Notes: generated from the sequence alone by a model not told the origin. A DNA stretch of 64,000 nucleotides from Streptomyces albofaciens JCM 4342 (GCF_008634025.1 NZ_PDCM01000001.1:3008501-3072500); one strand, 5' to 3'. Shown: positions 9,246 to 17,485, numbered from the stretch's first letter. Program-made: numbers and translations.

Positions 9246-10090
9246 GGGCGGGGGGTTTCGGCGGGAGCGGGCGGGGCGTCCGGGGCCGCGCCGTCGTCGT
9301 CCATACCGCCCGCCGGGTCGAAGCGGTACCCGGCGCCCCACACCGTGACGATCAGCCGCGGTGCCGCCGGATCGTCCTCGATCTTCTCGCGCAGCCGCCG
9401 CACGTGCACGGTCACCGTGGACAGATCGCCGAACTCCCAGCCCCAGACCTGGTGCAGCAGGTCCTCCCGGGCGAACACCCGCCCCGGATTGCCCATCAGG
9501 AAGAGCAGCAGGTCGAACTCGCGGGTGGTCAGGGACAGCGGACGTCCGGCCCGTACGGCGTGCCGGGCGGCGGGGTCGGCGGTCAGGTCGCCGGCCCGTA
9601 CGGGCGGGACCGGGGTGGCGGCGGGCGGGGCGGCCTCCGCGCGGCGCAGCACCGACCCGATGCGCAGCACCAGTTCACGGGGGCTGAACGGCTTGGTCAC
9701 GTAGTCGTCGGCGCCCAGCTCCAGGCCCAGGATGCGGTCCGGGGCCTCGCCGCGGGCGGTGAGCATCACGACGGGAACGGGGGTGGGTACAGGGGCGGGG
9801 GCGGGCCCGGGAGCCGCGGTGTGCGCGCCGCGCAGTCGGCGGCACACCTCCAGGCCGTCGAGGCCCGGCAGCATCAGGTCCAGCACCACCAGGTGCGGCC
9901 GGAAGGAGGCGGCCCGGTCGAGGGCCGCCCAGCCGTCGGTGACGTGCTCGGTCAGATAGCCGGCGCGCGTCAGGTAGCCGGTGACGACCTCGGCGACGGT
10001 CGGGTCGTCCTCGACGACGAGGACGCGCCGGGGCGGTGCGGCGGGCACCGGGCCGGGCGGCGGGGCGGCGGGCGGGGTGGTTCGGCTCAC
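9242..10090 (-). CDS. OmpR/PhoB-family response regulator
   Basis: This 282-residue protein has a receiver domain (residues about 20-150) with phosphorylation site Asp71 in VVLDLMLPG, acidic pair Glu27-Asp28 and Lys in [13 protein letters not shown]-terminal winged-helix DNA-binding domain of OmpR type follows ([17 protein letters not shown]). A proline-alanine insert ([14 protein letters not shown]) sits in the middle of the receiver between beta-4 and its preceding helix, an unusual site that looks like a small repeat expansion. It uses a GTG start four bases after the DM13 stop and overlaps the kinase start by four bases. Confidence 0.92.
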   Translation of the reverse strand: MSRTTPPAAPPPGPVPAAPPRRVLVVEDDPTVAEVVTGYLTRAGYLTEHVTDGWAALDRAASFRPHLVVLDLMLPGLDGLEVCRRLRGAHTAAPGPAPAPVPTPVPVVMLTARGEAPDRILGLELGADDYVTKPFSPRELVLRIGSVLRRAEAAPPAATPVPPVRAGDLTADPAARHAVRAGRPLSLTTREFDLLLFLMGNPGRVFAREDLLHQVWGWEFGDLSTVTVHVRRLREKIEDDPAAPRLIVTVWGAGYRFDPAGGMDDDGAAPDAPPAPAETPRP

Positions 10091-10094
10091 GGGA

Positions 10095-10652
10095 TCAGCG
10101 TGCCATCGCGGCCGCCGCCGGGAGGTCGGCGGCGCCGAAGGAGACGGAGAAGCGGTGGCACCAGATCACCACGCTGCGGAAGGCGGCGGGGTCGGTGCCG
10201 GCCGGCACGGCGTAGTTCTGCTTGCCGAGGTTGCCCTTGAGCTTGCCCAGTTCCACGGCGCCCGCACCGAGCCCGCGCTCGGCGTCGGCGGCGCTGCGGT
10301 GCGACAGGTAGACCCGTACGTCCGGCCCTTCGGACGTCCTGAGGTCTTCCAGCCGCACCACGCGGCCGCCGTCCGCGAGGCCCAGCGTGCGGGCGGTGCC
10401 GCTGGTGGCGTGCTCGTGGGAGACGAAGGAGCCATCGGCCGCCGGCTTGTCCATGCCGTCCGCGTCGCGCGTCTTTTCCGTGGGGGAGGAGGTGGCGGAC
10501 GGTACGGCCTCGTCCACCGTCGTGTTCGTGAGGGCCTTCCACGGCTGGAAGAGGTAGAGCGCGACGGCCGCGACGGCAACGGCCACGAGGAGGGCGGGGA
10601 CGACGACGGCGCGGCGCAGCAGCGGCGAGCGGCGGGGTGCGAGGGGTTCCAT
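10095..10652 (-). CDS. DM13-domain membrane-anchored protein
   Basis: This 185-residue protein has one N-terminal membrane helix (residues about 12-35), a Ser/Thr-rich linker and a C-terminal DM13 domain with the characteristic VVIWCHRFSVSFG ending; the Cys in that motif is thought to be redox-active in the family. The bulk of the protein should lie outside the cell. It is the first gene of the DM13-response regulator-kinase operon, with only four bases before the regulator's GTG. The ATG at 10652 gives a sensible positively charged N-terminus. Its role as sensor accessory or regulated target is inferred from position only. Confidence 0.85.
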   Translation of the reverse strand: MEPLAPRRSPLLRRAVVVPALLVAVAVAAVALYLFQPWKALTNTTVDEAVPSATSSPTEKTRDADGMDKPAADGSFVSHEHATSGTARTLGLADGGRVVRLEDLRTSEGPDVRVYLSHRSAADAERGLGAGAVELGKLKGNLGKQNYAVPAGTDPAAFRSVVIWCHRFSVSFGAADLPAAAAMAR

Positions 10653-10796
10653 GCGTCCAGCCAAGCGCGCGGAGCGGGCGGGCGGGGCACGTGGAGCCGG
10701 CCCGTAAGACTCCGGTAATTCTGCGGGGCCGCCATGCGGTCACCTGGGTGGCGGGCTTTCGTCGCCAGCGGACCGAAGCCCCCGCCGCCCCGGAAC

Positions 10797-10894
10797 AGCC
10801 GTTGAGCCCCCGCCGCTGCCGGGCCAGCCGTTCAGCCCCGCCGCTGCCGGGCCAGCCGTTCAGCCCCGCCGCCCCCGGGCCAGCCGTTCAGCCC
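10797..10894. repeat. 28-29-bp tandem repeat overlapping a stop codon
   Basis: Units at 10797-10825, 10826-10853 and 10854-10881, all starting AGCCGTT, are followed by a partial fourth copy that contains the stop codon (10888-10890, minus strand) of the [2Fe-2S] protein gene. Copies two to four carry the same TCA, read as TGA on the minus strand. The array looks like serial duplication of the gene's 3' end. Confidence 0.88.
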
Positions 10895-11298
10895 TCCAAC
10901 GCCTCCCGCACCCGCCGCGACACGGTGAACGCGTACAGGTCCAGTACGCCGGGCGGCTCCGCGAGGCCGGGGCCGCCGGCGCGTATCCAGGCGGCCACGT
11001 CGTCCAGCGCCGCGTCGTCGTTGACCAGCCCGAGCCACACCGGGCGTCCGCCCGCCGCGCGGCCCGCGCGGGACGGCTGGACCACCACGACGTTGGCCTG
11101 GTCGCAGACGTCCAGGCACTCCGAGGCGCGGACCTCCGCCGCGCCCGCCAGCGCGGCCCGCAGCCGCGGGATCTGCGCCGCGTGGTCCACGCCCGGGATC
11201 TTGCGCGGGTCGCCGCAGCAGCAGCCGCGGCAGACGGTGACGCGGCAGGGGGCTTCGGCGGGCTGGCGGCCGGCACGCTTGTTGATCATTCGGCCCAT
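10888..11298 (-). CDS. (2Fe-2S) ferredoxin-domain protein
   Basis: This 136-residue protein has a thioredoxin-like [2Fe-2S] ferredoxin pattern: a cysteine cluster CRGCCCG near residue 22 and a second pair ECLDVC about 45 residues later, then NVVVVQPS. Such proteins are thought to be small electron carriers. The start is uncertain between ATG at 11298 and ATG at 11289; neither has a clear ribosome site. The gene is divergent from the P450, whose start is 25 bases away, so promoters must overlap. An electron-donor role for that P450 is possible but not shown, since P450 ferredoxins are usually of another type. Confidence 0.8.
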   Translation of the reverse strand: MGRMINKRAGRQPAEAPCRVTVCRGCCCGDPRKIPGVDHAAQIPRLRAALAGAAEVRASECLDVCDQANVVVVQPSRAGRAAGGRPVWLGLVNDDAALDDVAAWIRAGGPGLAEPPGVLDLYAFTVSRRVREALEG

Positions 11299-11323
11299 GC
11301 TACGCGGGGTAGGTATCGCCCCC

Positions 11324-12721
11324 ATGACCCTCACCACACGTTCCGGCCCGGCGATACCGGGTCCCCGGGGAGTACCGTTCCTGGGCTCGATGTTCGACCT
11401 GCGGCGCAGCACGCTCGACACGTTCACGCGCGCCCGCCGCGACCACGGCGACGTGGTGCGCTTCACGGCCGGCCCGCCCGGCCTGCGCAGCGTCTTCTAC
11501 GGGGTGTTCTCGCCCGAGGGCAGCCAGCGGATCCTCGCCTCCGAGGCCGCCAACTTCCGCAAGGACCACCCGTTCTACGAAGAGGTCCGGCAGTCCTTCG
11601 GCAACGGCCTGCTGACCAGCCAGGACGCCGACTACCTGCGGCAGCGGCGCATCGTGCAGCCGCTGTTCACCAAGCGCCGGGTGGACGGCTACGCGTCGGC
11701 CGTGGCGGCGGAGGCCCGGGCGGTCGCCGAGCGCTGGCGGACCGCGCCCGGCGGCACGGTCGACCTGGTGGGCGAGATGAACCGGCTCGCGCTGCGCACG
11801 GTCTCCCGCATCCTGTTCGGCACGGACGTGGAGGCCGCGGTCGCCACCGTGCACCGCTGCTTCCCGGTGATCAACTCGTACGTCGTACGGCGTGGCTTCT
11901 CGCCCCGCAACCCGCCGCGCCACTGGCCCACCCCCGCCAACCGCCGGGCCGCCGCCGCGACGGCCGAACTGCACGCGGTCTGCGACCGGATCGTGGCCGG
12001 GCGGCGGGCCGCCGGCGAACCGGGCGACGGCACCGACCTGCTGTCCCTGCTCACCCGCGCGGGCAACGCGGCGGACGGCGGCCTGGACGCCGCCGAGGTC
12101 CGCGACCAGGTCCTGGTCTTCCTGCTCGCCGGACACGAGACGACCGCGACCTCGCTGGCCTTCACCCTCCACCTGCTCGCCCGGCACCCGGAGGAACAGG
12201 CGCTGGTACGGGAGGAGGTCGACGCCGTACTGGGGGACCGGGAGCCGGAGGCCGCCGACCTGGAGCGGCTGCCGCGGCTGACGATGGCCCTCAAGGAGGC
12301 CATGCGGCTCTACCCGGCGGCGCCCGTGGTGAGCCGGCGCGGCGTCGCGGCCACCGAGATCGGCGGCCACCGGATACCGGACGGCGCCGACGTGATCGTC
12401 TCGCCGTGGGTGACCCACCGGCACCCCGGCCTGTGGGAGGACCCGGAGCGCTTCGACCCGCGGCGGTTCACGCCGGAGCGGGAGGCGGCGCGCCACCGCT
12501 ACGCGTGGTTCCCGTTCGGCGGCGGCCCCCGGGCGTGCATCGGGCAGCACTTCTCGATGCTGGAGTCGGTGCTGGCGGCGGCGGTACTGCTGCGCTCGTA
12601 CGAGCTGACGGCCGTCGACCGGGAGGTCCCGCTCACCGCGGGGATCACGTTGCAGGCGGCGGGGCCGGGGCGGGTGCGACTGCGGTCGCGGGCACGGTCC
12701 CGGTCCCGGGAGGCGGGCTGA
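11324..12721 (+). CDS. Cytochrome P450
   Basis: This 465-residue haem monooxygenase has all diagnostic motifs: the I-helix oxygen-binding AGHETT, the K-helix KEAMR (ExxR), and the haem-binding loop FPFGGGPRACIG with the thiolate ligand Cys405. Its length and the HETT/ACIGQHF forms are closer to the CYP4/CYP102-like group of long bacterial P450s than to the 400-residue antibiotic hydroxylases. ATG at 11324 is taken as start, with GGGTAGG upstream; an in-frame ATG at 11297 is possible. The C-terminus ends in an Arg-Ser repeat (RSRARSRSRE). It is not inside a recognisable biosynthetic cluster; a hairpin 87 bases downstream separates it from the ABC-F gene. The substrate is unknown. Confidence 0.93.
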   Translation: MTLTTRSGPAIPGPRGVPFLGSMFDLRRSTLDTFTRARRDHGDVVRFTAGPPGLRSVFYGVFSPEGSQRILASEAANFRKDHPFYEEVRQSFGNGLLTSQDADYLRQRRIVQPLFTKRRVDGYASAVAAEARAVAERWRTAPGGTVDLVGEMNRLALRTVSRILFGTDVEAAVATVHRCFPVINSYVVRRGFSPRNPPRHWPTPANRRAAAATAELHAVCDRIVAGRRAAGEPGDGTDLLSLLTRAGNAADGGLDAAEVRDQVLVFLLAGHETTATSLAFTLHLLARHPEEQALVREEVDAVLGDREPEAADLERLPRLTMALKEAMRLYPAAPVVSRRGVAATEIGGHRIPDGADVIVSPWVTHRHPGLWEDPERFDPRRFTPEREAARHRYAWFPFGGGPRACIGQHFSMLESVLAAAVLLRSYELTAVDREVPLTAGITLQAAGPGRVRLRSRARSRSREAG

Positions 12722-12807
12722 GGCCGGAGCCGGGGCCGGGCGGAGGGGCGGAGCCGGAGCGGAGGGGCCGGGGACCGAGCGGCGCGGCCGACGGTTTGGT
12801 CCGGAGC

Positions 12808-12829
12808 GGAGGGGCACCATCGCCCCTCC
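12808..12829 (+). terminator. Hairpin terminator after P450
   Basis: A perfect 8-bp stem (GGAGGGGC / GCCCCTCC) with a 6-base loop lies 87 bases after the P450 stop. There is no U tract, as is common in Streptomyces. Confidence 0.6.
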
Positions 12830-12833
12830 ACCA

Positions 12834-12884
12834 CCAAACGCAACGAAAATAGCGTTTGCGTTTTGGCGGCGGTGCCCGTACCGT
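12834..12884 (+). promoter_or_regulatory. Promoter of the ABC-F gene, WblC/WhiB7-like
   Basis: TTGCGT (12856-12861), a 17-base spacer and TACCGT (12879-12884) form a plausible promoter. An A/T-rich element AAAATAG (12846-12852) ends three bases before the -35, the arrangement known for WhiB7/WblC-activated promoters of intrinsic antibiotic resistance genes. The same DNA is an imperfect inverted repeat (arms AACGCAACG and CGTTTGCGTT, 12836-12863). It is conspicuous A/T-rich DNA in an otherwise GC-rich interval. The WblC assignment is inference. Confidence 0.55.
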
Positions 12885-12921
12885 TCTTCTCGGCCCCATT
12901 GCCGTCGACAGGAGAAGGCCG

Positions 12922-12933
12922 TTGCTCGTCTGA
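12922..12933 (+). CDS. Candidate three-codon leader ORF upstream of ABC-F
   Basis: A strong ribosome site GGAGAAGG (12911-12918) stands seven bases from GGAG to TTG-CTC-GTC-TGA, which would encode Met-Leu-Val and stop. It lies just downstream of the predicted promoter and 234 bases before the ABC-F start. Leader ORFs of a few codons are known to control ABC-F and erm genes by ribosome stalling. The identification is tentative: an ATG at 12938 could be a longer leader start instead. Confidence 0.35.
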   Translation: MLV

Positions 12934-12939
12934 GGTCAT

Positions 12940-13166
12940 GAGACACCACGCCCGCGGCGTGAGGTGCGAGACGCGCGAAGAGCGCGCCCGGCACCCGCTG
13001 TGCGGCCCTGTCCACGACCTCGGCGATCCGCGATGTCCGGCCCGCCCTCCGCCCGGCTCCACCGTTCCCGCGACGGTTCCCGTGACGCCGGTCCGGCTCT
13101 CCCGTGGACCTCCCGTGGTGTCTCCCGCGCCGCCCCCGTACCTTCGCGCGCACCGAGGAGACCCGT
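12940..13166 (+). promoter_or_regulatory. Structured 5' leader (putative attenuator) of the ABC-F gene
   Basis: The untranslated leader holds mutually exclusive pairings. GAGACACCACG (12940-12950) is perfectly complementary to CGTGGTGTCTC (13114-13124). The 3' part of the latter, GTCTCC (13120-13125), is also complementary to GGAGAC (13157-13162), which includes the ABC-F Shine-Dalgarno. A further pairing joins GTCCACG (13010-13016) and CGTGGAC (13103-13109). This is an anti-SD/anti-anti-SD layout expected of translational attenuation. The pairings are seen directly; their function is inferred. Confidence 0.5.
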
Positions 13167-14819
13167 ATGACCACCTCTTCCACCTCTTCCAGTTCCTCCA
13201 GCTCTTCCGCCCCTTCCGCCACCTCCGGCGCCATCGTCTGCGCCGGTCTCGGCTTCGCGTGGCCCGACGGCACCCCCGTCCTGGAGGACTTCGACCTGAC
13301 CGTCGGCCCCGGGCGCACCGGCCTCGTCGGCCTCAACGGAGCGGGGAAATCGACCCTGTTGAAGCTTTTCGCCGGGGAACTGCACCCCGTCGAGGGGACC
13401 GTGAAGGTGACCGGCGAGATCGGCTACCTGCCGCAGAACGCCGCCCTGGACACCAGGACGCGGGTGGACGCGGCCCTCGGCATCGCCGGGACCCGCGCCG
13501 CTTTGCACGCCATCGAGAACGGCGACGTCAGCGAGGCCAACTTCACCGCCGTGGGCGACGACTGGGACGTCGAGGAGCGCGCCCGCGCCGCTCTCGACCA
13601 GCTCGGCCTGCACGCCATCGACCTCGACCGCACCGTCGGCGAGGTCTCCGGCGGCGAGTCCGTCCTGCTGCGGCTGGCCGCGCTGCTGCTGCGCCGTCCG
13701 GACGTGCTCCTGCTGGACGAGCCGACCAACAACCTGGACCTGGCCGCCCGCCGCCGGCTCTACGCCGCGGTGGACGGCTGGTCCGGCGCCCTGGTCGTGG
13801 TCAGCCACGACCGGGAACTGCTCGACCGGGTGGACCGCATCGCCGACCTGCGCGGCGGCGAGGTCCACTGGTACGGCGGCAACTTCACCGCGTACGAACA
13901 GGCGCTCGCCGTCGAGCAGGAAGCGGCCGAGCGCATGCTGCGCGTCGCCGAGGCCGACGTGGCGCGGCAGCGGCGCGAACTGAGCGAGGCACAGCTGAAG
14001 TTGGCGCGCCGGGTCCGCTACGGCAACAAGATGTACGCCCAGAAGCGCGAGCCGAAGATCGTCATGAACAGCCGCAAGGCCGCGGCCCAGGTCTCCGCCG
14101 GCAAGCACCGCGCCATGCACGCCGACAGGCTCAAGGAGGCCAGGGAACGGCTCGGCGAGGCCGCCGAAGCGGTACGGGACGACGACGAGATCCGCGTCGA
14201 CCTGCCGCGCACCGCGGTGCCGCCGGGCCGCGAGGTACTGACCGTACGAGGGCTGCGGGCACGCTACGGTGCGTACGCGGACCTCGACCTGCGCGGCCCC
14301 GAACGGATCGCGCTGACCGGGCGCAACGGCTCCGGCAAGACCACGCTGCTGCGGACGCTCGCGGGCGAGATCCCGCCCGCGGAGGGCACGGCGGAGATCC
14401 ACGTGCCGCACCGCTACCTGCCGCAGCGGCTCGATGTCCTCGACGACGGGCTGACCGTCGCCGAGAACGTCGCACGGTTCGCCCCGGACGCCACGCACAA
14501 CGCGGTACGGGCCCGCCTGGCGCGGTTCCTGTTCAAGGGCGCCCGCGCCGACCGGCGGGCGGGCACGCTCTCCGGGGGCGAGCGCTTCCGGGCCGCCCTC
14601 GCGGCGCTGATGCTGGCCGAGCCCGCGCCCCAGCTCCTGATGCTGGACGAGCCGACGAACAACCTGGACATGGCGTCGGTCCGCCAGCTGGTCACGGCGC
14701 TGGAGTCCTATCAGGGCGCACTGATCGTGGTCAGCCACGACCTGGCGTTCCTCCGGGAGATCGGTATCACCCGCTGGCTCGCCCTGGACGGCGAACTGAC
14801 CGACACCGAACCGATGTAG
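13167..14819 (+). CDS. ABC-F family ribosomal protection ATPase
   Basis: This soluble protein of 550 residues carries two ABC ATPase domains and no membrane part. Walker A motifs are GLNGAGKST and GRNGSGKTT, signatures VSGGESVLL and LSGGERFRA, and Walker B motifs VLLLDEPTNNLD and LLMLDEPTNNLD. The two domains are joined by a long charged linker (about residues 255-350), the part that reaches the ribosomal exit-site region in ABC-F proteins and displaces ribosome-targeting antibiotics. The N-terminus is a Ser/Thr run (TTSSTSSSSSSSS). ATG at 13167 follows GAGGAGA at five bases. The gene has its own promoter and a long structured leader, typical of inducible resistance. The drug class cannot be read from sequence. 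Confidence 0.9.
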   Translation: MTTSSTSSSSSSSSAPSATSGAIVCAGLGFAWPDGTPVLEDFDLTVGPGRTGLVGLNGAGKSTLLKLFAGELHPVEGTVKVTGEIGYLPQNAALDTRTRVDAALGIAGTRAALHAIENGDVSEANFTAVGDDWDVEERARAALDQLGLHAIDLDRTVGEVSGGESVLLRLAALLLRRPDVLLLDEPTNNLDLAARRRLYAAVDGWSGALVVVSHDRELLDRVDRIADLRGGEVHWYGGNFTAYEQALAVEQEAAERMLRVAEADVARQRRELSEAQLKLARRVRYGNKMYAQKREPKIVMNSRKAAAQVSAGKHRAMHADRLKEARERLGEAAEAVRDDDEIRVDLPRTAVPPGREVLTVRGLRARYGAYADLDLRGPERIALTGRNGSGKTTLLRTLAGEIPPAEGTAEIHVPHRYLPQRLDVLDDGLTVAENVARFAPDATHNAVRARLARFLFKGARADRRAGTLSGGERFRAALAALMLAEPAPQLLMLDEPTNNLDMASVRQLVTALESYQGALIVVSHDLAFLREIGITRWLALDGELTDTEPM

Positions 14820-14827
14820 TGCCGGCC

Positions 14828-14866
14828 GGGCGGCGTACGGCGCGCGACCCGCGCCGTACGCCGCCC
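14828..14866. terminator. Bidirectional terminator between ABC-F and Nudix genes
   Basis: A perfect 16-bp stem (GGGCGGCGTACGGCGC and its complement) with a 7-base loop lies between the convergent genes, nine bases after the ABC-F stop and one base after the Nudix stop on the other strand. Confidence 0.9.
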
Positions 14867-14867
14867 C

Positions 14868-15290
14868 TCACCCCTGCGGGAACAGCGCCAGCGTCCCGGC
14901 GCACTGCGAGTGCAGCGGCGACGGCAGCGCGCCGGGCGCGAACCAGCCCAGCTCGTCGAACTTGTGCGGCTCCCCGATCCGCACCTCCTCCGGGCGCACC
15001 CGGACCGCGAAGACCACGGCGACCCAGTGCGACTCCACCGGCTCGCCGCGCAGCACATTGCGCACCCCGAGCTGCGTGATCTCCAGCGGCGTCGCGCGGT
15101 ACTCCTCGTACACCTCACGCGTCACGGCCGCCTCGAAGCTCTCACCGAACTCCAGCGCCCCGGCACCGCAGTCCCACGTCCCCGGCTCGTCCCGGGCCCC
15201 CGCGCCCCGCCGCGCGAGCAGCACCTTCCCGCCGCCGTCGTGACACAAGAACACACACGAAACCCGCGGCCCTCCCGCAAACCCCGCCAT
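14868..15290 (-). CDS. Nudix hydrolase
   Basis: This 140-residue protein has the Nudix fold that hydrolyses nucleoside diphosphates linked to another group. The Nudix box runs from GALEFGESFEAAVTREVYEE near residues 43-62, giving the G-x5-E-x7-RE-U-x-EE core; the Gly that normally follows EE is replaced by Arg (EEYRAT). Metal-binding glutamates are intact, so activity is expected. The GLY change and the acceptor pocket do not identify the substrate. It faces the ABC-F gene across a strong hairpin and lies upstream of the HAD gene repeat array, but not in an operon with it that I can prove. Confidence 0.88.
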   Translation of the reverse strand: MAGFAGGPRVSCVFLCHDGGGKVLLARRGAGARDEPGTWDCGAGALEFGESFEAAVTREVYEEYRATPLEITQLGVRNVLRGEPVESHWVAVVFAVRVRPEEVRIGEPHKFDELGWFAPGALPSPLHSQCAGTLALFPQG

Positions 15291-15306
15291 CGCCGCCTCC
15301 CCTTTC

Positions 15307-15372
15307 CCTACCCGACCCCTCAGAAGTGCCTACCCGACCCGTCAGAACTGCCTACCCGCCCCCTCAAAAGTG
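15307..15372. repeat. 22-bp tandem repeat, three copies, overlapping the HAD gene stop
   Basis: Units at 15307-15328, 15329-15350 and 15351-15372 begin CCTACCCG and differ at a few bases. The third unit contains the last codons and stop (TCA at 15364-15366) of the HAD gene, read on the minus strand; units one and two carry the same TCA. The array is a serial duplication of the gene's 3' end. Confidence 0.9.
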
Positions 15373-16077
15373 CCGCGACAACTCCGCGAACCTCTCCAGC
15401 CGCAGCACCTTCTCATCGGCCGGGTCGAGTACGCCGTGTTCCAGCACCCATGTGTTGTCGTTCGGGATGAAGACCGCGTTCAGGCCCGCTTCCCGGGTCG
15501 GCAGAATGTCCGACTTCGGGGAATTGCCGATCATCCAGGTGGCCGACGGCGCGAGCGCGTACATCCGCACCAGCTCCTGATAGGTCCCCACATTCTTCTC
15601 CGGCACGATGCGTACGTCACGGAAGTGGTGCGCCAGCCGCGACACCTCCACCTTCCGGCGCTGCTCCGCCGCGTCGCCCTTGGTCAGCATCAGCAGCTGG
15701 TGCCGCCCGGCCAGCTCCGCCAGCGTCTCGGCGACCCCCGGGATCAGCTCCACCTCGTCCGCCTCGAAGGCCCGCGCCCAGCCCGCGATCCGGGCCAGCT
15801 CCGCCTCGTCGGCCGCCCGCCGCCGCACCCGCCGCACACACTCGCCGAGGCTGCGCAGGAACACCTTGCTGCCGTAGCCGTGCACCGCGGCGTTGGCCGC
15901 CTCGATCTCGTCCAGCAGCGCCCGTACGCCGTCCCGGCCCAGCTCCGGATGGTCCAGCCAGGTCAGGAACTCCTCGATGACCCGCTCGAAGATCACGTTG
16001 TTCTCCCACAACGTGTCGTCGGCGTCAAAGACCAGCACCTGCCGCGCCCGGCGCACCCCGCCGCCCACTGCGCTCAC
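15364..16077 (-). CDS. HAD-family hydrolase
   Basis: This 237-residue phosphatase-like protein of the haloacid dehalogenase superfamily has the nucleophile motif VFDADDTLW (residues 15-23), motif II LLMLTKGD and the C-terminal metal motif IGNSPKSD. The helical cap between motifs I and II fits a C1-cap phosphatase. The GTG start at 16077 has GAGGAG six to seven bases upstream. The stop codon lies in a tandem repeat whose other copies follow downstream. The substrate is unknown. Confidence 0.9.
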   Translation of the reverse strand: MSAVGGGVRRARQVLVFDADDTLWENNVIFERVIEEFLTWLDHPELGRDGVRALLDEIEAANAAVHGYGSKVFLRSLGECVRRVRRRAADEAELARIAGWARAFEADEVELIPGVAETLAELAGRHQLLMLTKGDAAEQRRKVEVSRLAHHFRDVRIVPEKNVGTYQELVRMYALAPSATWMIGNSPKSDILPTREAGLNAVFIPNDNTWVLEHGVLDPADEKVLRLERFAELSRHF

Positions 16078-16226
16078 ACCGTTCTCCTCGTCCGCTCCGT
16101 CGTCCGCCCCGGGCCGGGGTACCCGGCCCCGCGCACCCTACTGACCCGGCGGACGCGGTCGCACGGCAATTGTCCGGCGGCCCGCCCGCCCGCGGCGCCT
16201 GCACCGCCACCGGGCACAATGGCGCC

Positions 16227-16718
16227 ATGTCGACAGAGCACGACGGCCCGCCCGCACCCGGCGGCCGGCACCCGGTCCCGGACGCCACCGCTTACCTGGC
16301 CGGCTGGTGGACCATCGACCGCACCGTGCTCGACATCCGTACGGATACGCAGGGCACCTTCCACGGCACCGCCCACTTCCGCCCGGAAGACCCCGACGGC
16401 GGCACCACCCTCCTGCACGTCGAAGAGGGCCACCTGACCTGGAACGGCACCACCACCCCCGCCACCCGCACCCTCCGCCTCCACCCCCACCCCGACGGCA
16501 CCGCCACCATCACCTTCACCGACGGCCGCCCCTTCCACGACCTGAACCTCCACTCCGGCCACTGGACCACCCACCACCCCTGCGCCGCCGACCTCTACCG
16601 GGGCGAATTCACGGTCGTCTCGGAAGGGGAGTGGCACCTGACGTGGAGGGTGGCCGGCCCGGCGAAGGACCAGCTGCTGCGGTCGGTGTATCGGAGGACG
16701 GGGCGCCGGGCGGGCTGA
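16227..16718 (+). CDS. DUF6314-family protein
   Basis: This 163-residue protein resembles the actinobacterial DUF6314 family, a lipocalin-like beta-barrel suggested by alternating short strands and many His, Thr and Trp residues (WTIDRTVLDIRTD, GTFHGTAHFRP, DLYRGEFTVVSEGEWHLTWRV). No signal peptide or catalytic motif is seen. ATG at 16227 is the start where conservation normally begins; the upstream gap to the divergent HAD gene is about 150 bases and must hold both promoters. Function is unknown. Confidence 0.75.
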   Translation: MSTEHDGPPAPGGRHPVPDATAYLAGWWTIDRTVLDIRTDTQGTFHGTAHFRPEDPDGGTTLLHVEEGHLTWNGTTTPATRTLRLHPHPDGTATITFTDGRPFHDLNLHSGHWTTHHPCAADLYRGEFTVVSEGEWHLTWRVAGPAKDQLLRSVYRRTGRRAG

Positions 16719-16810
16719 CGGCGAGCTGTGTGCGCCACTACGAGGCCGGCGTGGCACAGCAGCCGAAAACGGTTCGCCCCGGCCCACGAGCGCCCCCTAC
16801 CGTCCCAACC

Positions 16811-17485
16811 GTGACGCCTCCAGCCGCCCCCGAGCCCGCCGGTCTCGAACCCTCCGCCCCCAAAGCCATGGTCCGTCGGGGCTATGACGCCGTTTCCTAC
16901 GTCTACCGTGCCGATGACGCCGGAGACGACACCTACGCGCCCTGGATCGCCGCTCTGTTGGGGCGGTTGCCGGACGGGGCGGATGTGCTTGATCTTGGAT
17001 GCGGGTGTGGTGTGCCAGTTGCGCGGGCATTGAGCGCTGCCGGGCATGCCGTTACGGGGGTGGACCTGAGCGAGGTGCAGGTGAGGCGGGCTCGTGGGCT
17101 CGTGCCGCGTGCCACGTTTCATCGCGCCGATGCGATGGACATCGACTTCCCCGCCGCTTCCTTCGACGCGGTCGTCTGTCTCTACATGCTGATCCATCTG
17201 CCGCTCGCCGAGCAGCCGGTACTGCTGTCCCGCGTCGCCCGGTGGCTGCGCCCCGGTGGCACCGCGTTGGTCATCGCCGGGGACGGCGCCTGGACCGGGA
17301 CCGAGGAGGACTGGCTCGGGGGTGGGGCTCCGATGTGGTGGAGCCATCCCGGCCGGGAGACGTACCGGGAGTGGATCACTGCGGCCGGGCTCTCCGTGGA
17401 AGGGGAGGAGTTCGTGGCGGAGGGGGACGGCGGGCATGTGTTGTTCTGGGTGGGGAAGGGCGGTGCGGCGGAGGAAACGGGCTGA
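16811..17485 (+). CDS. Class I SAM-dependent methyltransferase
   Basis: This 224-residue enzyme has the Rossmann-type methyltransferase fold: motif I VLDLGCGCGVPVARAL, acidic end of strand 2 GVDLS, RADAMDIDFPAASFD as motif II, and LRPGGTALVI as motif III. The start GTG at 16811 is inferred from where the homology begins. Codon use is less GC-biased in the middle of the gene (for example GATGTGCTTGATCTTGG) than in neighbours, which may mark more recent arrival. It ends only six bases from the stop of the convergent aminotransferase gene. The substrate is unknown. Confidence 0.85.
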   Translation: MTPPAAPEPAGLEPSAPKAMVRRGYDAVSYVYRADDAGDDTYAPWIAALLGRLPDGADVLDLGCGCGVPVARALSAAGHAVTGVDLSEVQVRRARGLVPRATFHRADAMDIDFPAASFDAVVCLYMLIHLPLAEQPVLLSRVARWLRPGGTALVIAGDGAWTGTEEDWLGGGAPMWWSHPGRETYREWITAAGLSVEGEEFVAEGDGGHVLFWVGKGGAAEETG

